Made by a program: the position numbers and the translations under genes. Below, piece after piece: positions 35,875 to 42,947 of a stretch of 64,000 nt of DNA (within the stretch, counting starts at the first letter, position 1; every line of letters begins with the position of its first letter). The stretch comes from an uncultured Flavobacteriaceae bacterium (GTDB lineage Bacteria > Bacteroidota > Bacteroidia > Flavobacteriales > Flavobacteriaceae): assembly GCA_947500435.1 (NCBI GenBank), contig CANMRV010000002.1, positions 310,001-374,000 of the forward strand, in the 5' to 3' direction. Under the pieces are notes generated by a model. It did not search any database, was not told the DNA's origin, and saw only the letters and a list, made by a program, of their open reading frames with translations.

Positions 35875-36840
35875 CTATTTCTCAAAACAATCAATAATCT
35901 GTAAAGCTACTTTCAATGCTTGCGTCCCTTGTTTTAAACTAACTACAGGAACTGAATCATTTACAATCGCATCAGCAAAAGTTTCCAATTCATCTGCAAT
36001 GGCGTTGTTCGTTTCAATATCTGGATTCTCAAAATAGATTTGTTTTTTAACCCCTTCAGCATTCTGTAGAATCATATCAAACGCACCAGGATTTTCTGGA
36101 GCATCTTTCATCTTTACAACCTCTACTTTCTTTTCTAGAAAGTCAACAGAGATATAGGCATCCTTTTGAAAAAATCGAGATTTCCGCATGTTTTTCAAGG
36201 AAATTCTACTGGCCGTCAAATTGGCTACACAACCACTTTCAAACTCAATTCTCGCATTAGCAATATCCGGGGAATTGCTAATCACGGAAACTCCACTCGC
36301 ATTGATATTTTTCACTTCGGAATTTACCACACTCAGAATAGCATCAATATCGTGAATCATTAAATCTAAAACTACGGGAACATCAGTGCCTCGCGGATTA
36401 AACTCCGCCAAGCGATGCGTTTCAATAAACATCGGATTTTCGATTTTATCTTTTACTGCTGTGAATGCAGGATTGAATCGCTCCACATGACCTACTTGAC
36501 CTTTTACATCGTACTCTTTTTCAAGGGAAAGTAAGTTTTCAGCTTCTTCCAAGGTATTGGTAATAGGCTTTTCGATGAAAATATGCCTTCCTTTTTCAAT
36601 CGCTTTTTTGGCGCAATCAAAATGAGAAAGGGTAGGGGTAACAATGTCAACGACATCTACTGCATCAATAAGTGTATTGATGTTTTCAAAATAAGAATAC
36701 CCAAATTCCTCAGAAACCTTTTTGGCATTAATTGCATCGGGGTCGTAAAAACCAATCAATTCATATTTTTCCGATTCGTTGAGAAGACGTAGATGGATTT
36801 TCCCTAAATGTCCGGCTCCCAAAACACCAACTTTGAGCAT
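35875..36840 (-). CDS. Gfo/Idh/MocA family oxidoreductase
   Basis: 321 residues. The N-terminal Rossmann domain shows VGVLGAGHLGKIHLRLLNES, followed by VDIVTPTLSHFDCAKKAIEK and the family signature EKPITNTLEEAENLL with the catalytic Lys; the C-terminal alpha-beta domain contains DLMIHDIDAIL. NAD(P)-linked oxidation of a sugar or related compound is expected; the substrate is not known. In flavobacteria a gene of this kind often precedes 3-hydroxybutyryl-CoA dehydrogenase, as here (59 bp apart from the annotated frame). Confidence 0.9.
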   Translation of the reverse strand: MLKVGVLGAGHLGKIHLRLLNESEKYELIGFYDPDAINAKKVSEEFGYSYFENINTLIDAVDVVDIVTPTLSHFDCAKKAIEKGRHIFIEKPITNTLEEAENLLSLEKEYDVKGQVGHVERFNPAFTAVKDKIENPMFIETHRLAEFNPRGTDVPVVLDLMIHDIDAILSVVNSEVKNINASGVSVISNSPDIANARIEFESGCVANLTASRISLKNMRKSRFFQKDAYISVDFLEKKVEVVKMKDAPENPGAFDMILQNAEGVKKQIYFENPDIETNNAIADELETFADAIVNDSVPVVSLKQGTQALKVALQIIDCFEK

Positions 36841-36848
36841 AGGTTTAA

Positions 36849-36944
36849 TTTTTACTCGATAATCGAGATTAAAAATGCTCCGAGGCTTACCTCGAAACGA
36901 TAAATTATTTTCTTTTCGATTGCCTCGTGGGCTTGCCCCGAGGT
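36849..36944. repeat. Structured intergenic repeat, family A, copy 1
   Basis: A 96-bp element made of three hairpins: CTCGAT-A-ATCGAG, CGAGG-CTTA-CCTCG, and CCTCG..GGGC-TT-GCCC..CGAGG. It matches the element at 55065-55159 along its whole length in the same orientation, with the ends nearly identical and the middle diverged. It lies between the divergent Gfo/Idh and NTF2-like genes. A short open frame over it is not a gene. Confidence 0.75.
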
Positions 36945-37060
36945 AATTTGCTTCAAAAATAGGGAGATTTGTTCAATTAGCTTGTGGTGAAAGTGAATAA
37001 GCCAGTGAAATAATTCGGAATATTTTCCGTAAGATTGTTGAAACATAAAACTGTAGAAAT

Positions 37061-37567
37061 ATGCGCAAGTTCACCCTATTAATTTTATTGTTTTCGGTTG
37101 CTTTTGTTTCCGCCCAAAACGCTCAAGAGATACAAAAGGAAATCAATCAAACCCTTTGGAAACCTTTCAAAGCAGCCTTCGAAAATATCAATGGACCTGC
37201 ATTGAATGACCTTTATGCAAATCAGGTTTTGAGAGTAACTCCAAATGGAATAGACACCGAAAACAAATTCAAGGAAGGGAATCTAAAACGCTTCGAGGAT
37301 AACAAGAATAGTCAAACGAGCATTCAATTAGACTTCTGGTTCGATAGTAGACATACAAATTCTGATACGTCCTATGAAGTAGGGTTTTATAAGATGCAAT
37401 TAACGAATCCCGAAGGGGAAAATACGATTTATGGGCAGTTTCACATTGTTTTAAAAAAGGAAGATGGTGCGTGGAAAATCACCCAAGACTGGGATACTAC
37501 TACCATCAACGGAAATACGATTACAGCCTCAGATTTTGAAAAACAAGAACCGCTTCAGTTTGAGTGA
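37061..37567 (+). CDS. Exported NTF2-like/SnoaL-type protein
   Basis: 168 residues with a signal peptide (MRKFTLLILLFSVAFVSAQ). The mature part looks like an NTF2-fold (DUF4440-type) domain: TLWKPFKAAFENINGPALND, an LRVTPNG strand, TSYEVGFYKMQL, YGQFHIVLKKEDGAWKITQD. Members bind small ligands or act as cyclases/isomerases; none can be assigned. It is divergent from the Gfo/Idh gene with a family A repeat between them. Confidence 0.78.
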   Translation: MRKFTLLILLFSVAFVSAQNAQEIQKEINQTLWKPFKAAFENINGPALNDLYANQVLRVTPNGIDTENKFKEGNLKRFEDNKNSQTSIQLDFWFDSRHTNSDTSYEVGFYKMQLTNPEGENTIYGQFHIVLKKEDGAWKITQDWDTTTINGNTITASDFEKQEPLQFE

Positions 37568-37672
37568 TAACTTTTTTTGATTAATAATTTGAATTTATCT
37601 CAAGGCTTGGCACATTTTTAATGGCGATTATCGCTTAAACTTTTTTAACTTCGTGTCACCAAAATCAAACCC

Positions 37673-38314
37673 TTGAAAGATACTCTCAAACATCGCGGAA
37701 TGCGAAATAAATTGGCCGATATACTTATTGGCAAAGGCATTACGAACGCCAAAGTTTTAGATGCGATTCAAACTATTCCAAGGCACTTATTTATGGATAG
37801 TAGTTTTGAAGCGCATGCGTATCAAGACAAGGCTTTTCCCATTGGTGCGGACCAAACGATTTCACAACCCTATACCGTAGCTTTTCAAACCGAACTGTTA
37901 GAATTAAAACCCAATCACAAAATCTTGGAAATTGGAACAGGCAGTGGATACCAAACTGCGGTATTGTTGCAATTGAAGGCAAAAGTGTTTTCGATAGAAA
38001 GACAACGGGAACTCTTTAAAAAGACAAATCTATTTTTCAAAAAATTGGGTTATCGCCCAAAAAAAGTCATTTTTGGTGACGGGTATAAAGGCTTGCCAGA
38101 AGAGGCTCCCTTTGATGGAATTATAGTTACTGCAGGTGCGCCTGAAGTCCCGAAACCTTTAATGTCGCAATTGAAAGTAGGAGGTAGGTTGGTAATTCCT
38201 GTAGGGGTAGACGAACAAATTATGACGTTATTTGTTCGTAAATCGGCTACTGAATTTGAAAAGAAAGAATTCGGTTCTTTTCGATTTGTGCCTCTGTTGG
38301 AGAATAAGAATTAG
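37673..38314 (+). CDS. pcm: Protein-L-isoaspartate O-methyltransferase
   Basis: 213 residues from a TTG start at 37673. This start is preferred over the ATG at 37700 because KDTLKHRGMRNKL is conserved in flavobacterial homologues as far as I recall. The SAM-binding EIGTGSGYQTAVLLQL, the substrate pocket QDKAFPIGADQTISQPYTVA, and VTAGAPEVPKPLMSQLKVGG are diagnostic. The enzyme methylates isoaspartyl residues so that aged proteins can be repaired. It converges on smpB with six bases between. Confidence 0.95.
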   Translation: MKDTLKHRGMRNKLADILIGKGITNAKVLDAIQTIPRHLFMDSSFEAHAYQDKAFPIGADQTISQPYTVAFQTELLELKPNHKILEIGTGSGYQTAVLLQLKAKVFSIERQRELFKKTNLFFKKLGYRPKKVIFGDGYKGLPEEAPFDGIIVTAGAPEVPKPLMSQLKVGGRLVIPVGVDEQIMTLFVRKSATEFEKKEFGSFRFVPLLENKN

Positions 38315-38320
38315 GGCACA

Positions 38321-38785
38321 CTAGTTATTAAATCCTTTTTTAATACGGGCCAAATCTCGCTTGTTATCACGGTCTTTCATCACTTCACGTTTGTCGTATA
38401 GTTTTTTACCTTTTGCCAAAGCGATATTGATTTTGGCTAAACCTCTGTCATTAAGAAATAGGTTTAAGGGAACAATGGTTAGACCAGATTGGGTGACTTC
38501 TTTCTGAAGTTTCTTTAATTCACGTTTGTTCAGTAGTAGTTTGCGTTGTGCTTTTGGCAGATGATTAAAATGCGAACCATGGGAGTATTGGTCAATATTC
38601 ATATTGATAATAAAAAGTTCGCCACGGTCATTGAATTCGCAAAAACTCTCGGAAATAGAAGCTTTACTCTCACGAATTGATTTGATTTCAGTTCCACCTA
38701 AAACAATACCGGCCGTATACTTGTCAAGTAACTCGTACTCGAAACGGGCTTTTTTGTTTTTAATATTGACGTTTTTCTGAATCAT
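38321..38785 (-). CDS. smpB: SsrA-binding protein
   Basis: 154 residues of the SmpB fold: NVNIKNKKARFEYELLDKYT, GIVLGGTEIKSIRESKASIS, ELFIINMNIDQYSHGSHFNH, RKLLLNKRELKKLQKEV, LTIVPLNLFLNDRGLAKINI and the basic tail KGKKLYDKREVMKDRDNKRD. It binds tmRNA and takes part in rescue of stalled ribosomes. The tmRNA gene itself is not in this window. Confidence 0.97.
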   Translation of the reverse strand: MIQKNVNIKNKKARFEYELLDKYTAGIVLGGTEIKSIRESKASISESFCEFNDRGELFIINMNIDQYSHGSHFNHLPKAQRKLLLNKRELKKLQKEVTQSGLTIVPLNLFLNDRGLAKINIALAKGKKLYDKREVMKDRDNKRDLARIKKGFNN

Positions 38786-38861
38786 GAGGCAAAAATAGGT
38801 TTTTGACCTCTATCTTTTGTAAGATTGTAGCACTTTTGCGTACAGATACTAAAACTAAGTC

Positions 38862-39617
38862 ATGAATAAAATTGTATTTCTTTTAGCGATTGTTATCACT
38901 TTTTCTTGCAAAGATAAAGTCGAACAGAAATTATCCGTTCAGGAAATAGTTGATAAGAGTATTGAGGTTAGTGGTGGAGTTGCTTTATATGAGAAAAGTA
39001 CAATTACCTTTAATTTTAGGGATAGAAAATATATATCGGAGATGAAGGGGAAGCGAAAGACCTTGAAAAGAATCCTGAAAAACGATACGATTAACTTTTT
39101 AGATGTTCTTTCCCCAGATGGATTTGAAAGGTTCGATAATGACAGCTTAGTTTCATTACATGATTCATTAGCAACGAAATATGGAAACTCCGTCAACTCG
39201 GTACACTACTTTTCAAAACTTCCTTATGGATTGAATGACCCCGCGGTACAAAAGGAATTATTAGGCGAAACTGAGGTAAAAGGGAAGCAGTATTACAAAG
39301 TGAAAGTTACTTTCAACCAAGCAGGTGGAGGAGATGATTTCGACGATACCTATGTCTACTTTTTCAATAAAAGCACTTTTAAACCAGATTACCTAGCCTA
39401 TGATTTTCACGTTAATGGTGGGGGGATGCGCTTTCGAGAAGCGTATAACGAAAGATATGTAAACGGAATTCGCTTTGTTGACTACAATAATATGAAGCCT
39501 ATTGATGAAGGTGTATCAGTATTACAAGTTGATAGTTTGTTCAATAATGATGGATTGAAATTGCTCTCCAAAATTGAGCTAAAGGATGTAACTGTTAGTC
39601 AGGACAGTTACAACTGA
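38862..39617 (+). CDS. DUF6503-like lipoprotein
   Basis: 251 residues with a lipoprotein signal (MNKIVFLLAIVITFSC). Conserved-looking blocks are VQEIVDKSIEVSGG, FNFRDRKYISEMK, SVHYFSKLPYGLNDPAVQKE, GKQYYKVKVTFNQAGGGDDF and YDFHVNGGGMRFREAYNERY. I recognise it as a flavobacterial family (DUF6503, number from memory) of LolA/LppX-like shape without known function. The 3' end overlaps the convergent phosphatase gene by 23 bases. Confidence 0.78.
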   Translation: MNKIVFLLAIVITFSCKDKVEQKLSVQEIVDKSIEVSGGVALYEKSTITFNFRDRKYISEMKGKRKTLKRILKNDTINFLDVLSPDGFERFDNDSLVSLHDSLATKYGNSVNSVHYFSKLPYGLNDPAVQKELLGETEVKGKQYYKVKVTFNQAGGGDDFDDTYVYFFNKSTFKPDYLAYDFHVNGGGMRFREAYNERYVNGIRFVDYNNMKPIDEGVSVLQVDSLFNNDGLKLLSKIELKDVTVSQDSYN

Positions 39618-40143
39618 TATGTAATCGTTGGGAGGTAACTGCTCCGTTTGCCATCTGAACAACGAAAAGACTTCCATTGTCATCATCGTCCATTGCGGGG
39701 TATTTTTCCTCACCAATAATATTGTTGACAAAATTTGGAGTTGTATTACTATGCCCCACAACTAGAACCGTACGGTTTAAGTTTTCAACTTTAAACTGCT
39801 CAAAATCAATGATTCTAGGGTCGTAGTACTCTACGTCAACATCCTGTTTTACTGACGTTGGTGCGGCGGTCATTGAAGTTCTATTATAGTCGGTGCTATA
39901 AATAGCATCTAGCTCAACATCTCTTAGAATTTCTGCCCAGTGCATAGCTCTACCTAATCCTTTTTGTGTCAGTTCAGGGTCTGAATTTTCAGAATTACTT
40001 CTATCCTTCTCCGCATGACGGATAAAATAAAAAGTTGAAACTCCAGTATCCGTAGGTTTTGCCAGAATTACTTGTGGGTCCTCTTTACAACCTACGATAC
40101 CCAATAGAAAAAATGAAATAAGTACTACTTTTAGCTGTCTCAT
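39595..40143 (-). CDS. Histidine phosphatase family lipoprotein
   Basis: 182 residues with a lipoprotein signal (MRQLKVVLISFFLLGIVGC). The phosphoglycerate-mutase-like catalytic motif is YFIRHAEKDRS (RHG-type loop with Arg and His), with DAIYSTDYNRTSMTAAPTS and VVGHSNTTPNFVN providing the second His. It is most like small SixA/AmiA-type phosphatases of the envelope. Substrate unknown. Its end overlaps the DUF6503 gene on the other strand. Confidence 0.88.
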   Translation of the reverse strand: MRQLKVVLISFFLLGIVGCKEDPQVILAKPTDTGVSTFYFIRHAEKDRSNSENSDPELTQKGLGRAMHWAEILRDVELDAIYSTDYNRTSMTAAPTSVKQDVDVEYYDPRIIDFEQFKVENLNRTVLVVGHSNTTPNFVNNIIGEEKYPAMDDDDNGSLFVVQMANGAVTSQRLHISCNCPD

Positions 40144-40239
40144 AGTTAGTTGGTCGAATTGTTGAAAACTTTTCTTCTATTTTAACTAAAATTACCGGAA
40201 AATAGTATGTAGAACAAGTGGTTTTTTGTTTTTTTGCAT

Positions 40240-42159
40240 ATGTCCAAACCAATTGCGCTAGTAGTCCTTTTATTACTTTTTTATGTAGGTCAATCGCAAG
40301 AAGTTTCACTTCCGGCAGATTTGAGGCAACATACGCTTACTCAGTACAATGCTAGCTTGTTTAATCCTGCATTTTCTCTTGATAGAAATAACCCACAGTC
40401 CGTTGCCTTTTGGACAAGATGGCAATGGCAAAATGTCGATGCCGATCCTACAACTCTTTTTTTAAACTACTCAAGAAGTTTGAATGAAAACTCGGCAGCT
40501 GGCATTGGTTTTTTTCAACATAATACAGGAATCTATTTTAATACTGGAGGGGCGATTAACTATGCATATCAAATTGAGTTCAATCGTTTAATAAAACTTT
40601 CTTTAGGGGCTAATATTTTTGGATTTCAGCAGCAGTTGGCGGATACTCGGTTTCCGGTCACTCCTATACCTGGTATTCCGCAATCAATACCTACCGACGA
40701 TTTTATCCTGCAGGTAGCCCCTGGATTCAACCTACAGGTTGAAAACTTTTCACTGAGTCTTGCTTCGGAGAATTTGTTTGATTATAATTTTTCTGATAAG
40801 GCCAGTAATACAGCTACTTCAGATAAGATTTTTATGGGTATGGCTTCTTATGATTTTCCCGTTATAGCCTCTGACTCTACTGCTTATATCAGACCTTCAA
40901 TCTATTTGAGAACAATTCCTGAACAGGAAAACCAAATAGGGCTAAATGCCCTGTTTAGCACCCAAAAATTCTGGGTACAATCAGGATACAATAATTTCTA
41001 CGGAATTTCAGTAGGCGCTGGAGGAACGGTTTTTAATCGATTTTCTTTAGGTGCTTTGGTTGAATTTGGAACAAGTGCATCGCTAAACTCTAAGGACCCA
41101 TCCTTTGAAATTATTGCTTCCTATTATCTCGGAAAACCAGATACAAGAAGACCTTTGGTAGCCAGCGGAATACTAGATGAATCTGAACAAGTAGTATTAT
41201 TAGGAGAAGAACTCGATAATGAGCAAATTCAGGAGGAGCTTGAAAAGGCTGAAAAAATGGCTAATGCAGAGGAAGAGGAGAAGGATGAACCCCAGGATAT
41301 CAATGAAGCAGAGGTCGAAGGGGAAGAAAAAGTAAATCCAACAGAAGAAATCATTGATGAAACGGAAACCAAAGAAGCTAAGAAAGAAGCTCGAAGGTTA
41401 GCTGCTGAACAAAAAGCGCTAGAGAAGCAACAGCGCAAAGATTCTATCGCTGAGGTGAAGAAAGAAAAAGAAGCTTTGGCAATACTTAAAAAGCAAGAAG
41501 AAGAGCAAGCCAAGAAAGATGCCGAAGAGGCTAAAAGGGCAGAAGAACTTGAAGCTGAAGAAACCAAAAAAGCTGCGGAACTGGCCCAAGCAGAAAAACT
41601 AAAGCAACAGCAAGAGGAAGAAGCACTAAAGAAAAAGAGAGATCAAGAGACAACAGCCGAAGCGCAAAGAATAGAACAACAACGACAAGATTCCATAAGT
41701 GAGGCTAAAAAGACTGAAGCCATTGCTGCAGCAACAAAGCTCAGAGAAAAGCAACGTTTAGATTCTATAGCAAGAACCAATGAGGCAGAGGAACGAGCAA
41801 TTAAGAAAGCTGACGAAGACGCGGCAATTAGAGCAGAAGCAGTCAAAGAGGTTGAGCCTGAAGTTGTCAAACCACAGGCAGGTGAAAAATATGAAGAAGT
41901 GGCCAATGAAGAAGGCTTGGAACCTGGCTACTATTTAATAGCCAACGTATTTGGAACGAAAAAGTATTTTGATGCTTTTATGGCAGACTTGCGAAGAAAC
42001 GGGCTTCAACCAAAATCATTCTTTAGGAGCTTAAATAATTATAACTATGCGTACCTAGAACGTTATGATACGATAAGCGCGGCAAGAAAGGCAAGAGATA
42101 GTAAATTCAATGGACAGTATGGCGGTAAAACATGGATTTTTAGAGTTGTAGGGAAGTAA
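40240..42159 (+). CDS. PorP/SprF-type type IX secretion membrane protein with long coiled coil and SPOR-like C-terminus
   Basis: Start at the ATG at 40240 (MSKPIALVVLLLLFYVGQSQ, a signal peptide). 639 residues. About 20-310 form a PorP/SprF beta-barrel: QYNASLFNPAFSLDRNNPQS, NENSAAGIGFFQHNTGIYF, SLNSKDPSFEIIASYYL. From about 320 to 555 there is an Ala/Glu/Lys-rich stretch predicted to be coiled coil (EEEEKDEPQDINEAEVEGEE, KKEKEALAILKKQEEEQAKK), then a globular end (GYYLIANVFGTKKYFDAFMA, TWIFRVVGK) that looks like a SPOR-type peptidoglycan-binding fold. Canonical PorP/SprF proteins stop after the barrel and pair with an SprB-type adhesin, which is absent here. Confidence 0.85.
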   Translation: MSKPIALVVLLLLFYVGQSQEVSLPADLRQHTLTQYNASLFNPAFSLDRNNPQSVAFWTRWQWQNVDADPTTLFLNYSRSLNENSAAGIGFFQHNTGIYFNTGGAINYAYQIEFNRLIKLSLGANIFGFQQQLADTRFPVTPIPGIPQSIPTDDFILQVAPGFNLQVENFSLSLASENLFDYNFSDKASNTATSDKIFMGMASYDFPVIASDSTAYIRPSIYLRTIPEQENQIGLNALFSTQKFWVQSGYNNFYGISVGAGGTVFNRFSLGALVEFGTSASLNSKDPSFEIIASYYLGKPDTRRPLVASGILDESEQVVLLGEELDNEQIQEELEKAEKMANAEEEEKDEPQDINEAEVEGEEKVNPTEEIIDETETKEAKKEARRLAAEQKALEKQQRKDSIAEVKKEKEALAILKKQEEEQAKKDAEEAKRAEELEAEETKKAAELAQAEKLKQQQEEEALKKKRDQETTAEAQRIEQQRQDSISEAKKTEAIAAATKLREKQRLDSIARTNEAEERAIKKADEDAAIRAEAVKEVEPEVVKPQAGEKYEEVANEEGLEPGYYLIANVFGTKKYFDAFMADLRRNGLQPKSFFRSLNNYNYAYLERYDTISAARKARDSKFNGQYGGKTWIFRVVGK

Positions 42160-42180
42160 TTTTACATCTGAACTTAAATG

Positions 42181-42211
42181 GAAGAGAGGCTCGATAGGGC
42201 CTCTTTCTTAT
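42181..42211 (+). terminator. Probable terminator after the PorP/SprF fusion gene
   Basis: Stem AGAGGC (42185-42190) with GCCTCT (42199-42204) and flanking GAAG/TTTC pairs, followed by a weak T-rich tail. Confidence 0.6.
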
Positions 42212-42229
42212 ATCACTTGATTTGAAAGA

Positions 42230-42826
42230 CTACTTCTTGATTTCTTTATTTACCAATTGTTCCAAGTAAGCTACCGTATTAATTAGGTATTTTCTGTCGC
42301 GAGTCATAGTTGACATTGCAACAGCACCTTGAAGCATTGTGTAAAGTTGTTTGGCAAACTGAAGTGGTGTTACAGGTATGCGTATTTCTCCAGAATTGAC
42401 TCCGTTTTCAAAAACCAATGCTATTTTACCTTCGATAGTTTTTATAGTTTCTTTTGCAGCAGCACTAAGCAAAGGATTGTTGTGCTGCGCATCCACACCA
42501 ACATTTAAAATTGGACATCCACCCATATCCATAGTAAATATGTCATAGTTGCGATAAAAATTGGTTAGAACAAAAATCTTTTCTAAGGCAGTTTTTCCCT
42601 CGCCTAGTTTTTCATCTACCTTGTTCAGTAATTTTTTGCTGTTGTATTCAAAAGCAGCAAGGGCCAAAGCTTCTTTGTTTTCAAAATTGCCGTAGAGCGC
42701 GCCTTTGGTAAGTCCTGTGGCTTCAGTGAGATCGCTCATACTTGTACCAACATATCCATGTTTATTGAAAACTGGTGCAACAGTTTCAATAATGTAGGCG
42801 GTAGTTCTCTCAGCTTTGGTTGACAT
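42230..42826 (-). CDS. TetR/AcrR family transcriptional regulator
   Basis: 198 residues. The N-terminal helix-turn-helix is clear (ETVAPVFNKHGYVGTSMSDL, TEATGLTKGALYGNFENKEA). The C-terminal ligand domain (FYRNYDIFTMDMGGCPILNV, VFENGVNSGEIRIPVTPLQF) resembles the TetR_C_13/YsiA-like type. It has a strong palindrome upstream (42862-42881) and is therefore probably autoregulated. No efflux gene lies next to it, so its target is not obvious. Confidence 0.93.
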   Translation of the reverse strand: MSTKAERTTAYIIETVAPVFNKHGYVGTSMSDLTEATGLTKGALYGNFENKEALALAAFEYNSKKLLNKVDEKLGEGKTALEKIFVLTNFYRNYDIFTMDMGGCPILNVGVDAQHNNPLLSAAAKETIKTIEGKIALVFENGVNSGEIRIPVTPLQFAKQLYTMLQGAVAMSTMTRDRKYLINTVAYLEQLVNKEIKK

Positions 42827-42861
42827 ATGATGTAAGCAATTTTACACGAATATAAAAAAAC

Positions 42862-42881
42862 TATATACTGTATGGTATATA
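42862..42881. promoter_or_regulatory. Likely TetR operator
   Basis: TATATAC-N6-GTATATA, a perfect inverted repeat 35 bp upstream of the TetR gene, overlapping its likely promoter. The size and position fit a TetR-dimer site. Confidence 0.6.
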
Positions 42882-42883
42882 TT

Positions 42884-42929
42884 TTAATAAAAAAGCATCC
42901 TTGCGACATTTCTGACTCAAGGATGCTTT
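42884..42929 (-). terminator. Terminator of clpB
   Basis: Perfect 12-bp arms AAAGCATCCTTG (42892-42903) and CAAGGATGCTTT (42918-42929); read on the minus strand the stem is followed by a T run. Confidence 0.9.
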
Positions 42930-42947
42930 GAAGTTAGTTAAACTATT

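Noticed and set aside
36852..37046. 64-codon minus-strand open frame over the family A repeat
   Set aside because: It is made of repeat and intergenic sequence; the structure-rich repeat explains it better.
41229..41567. Serine/alanine-rich open frame opposite the PorP/SprF coiled-coil region
   Set aside because: The low-complexity Ser/Ala stretch is just the complement of Glu/Lys/Ala codons.
41220..41860. Repetitive purine-rich DNA that could look like a repeat array
   Set aside because: It encodes the coiled coil; there is no constant repeat unit or spacer as in a CRISPR array.
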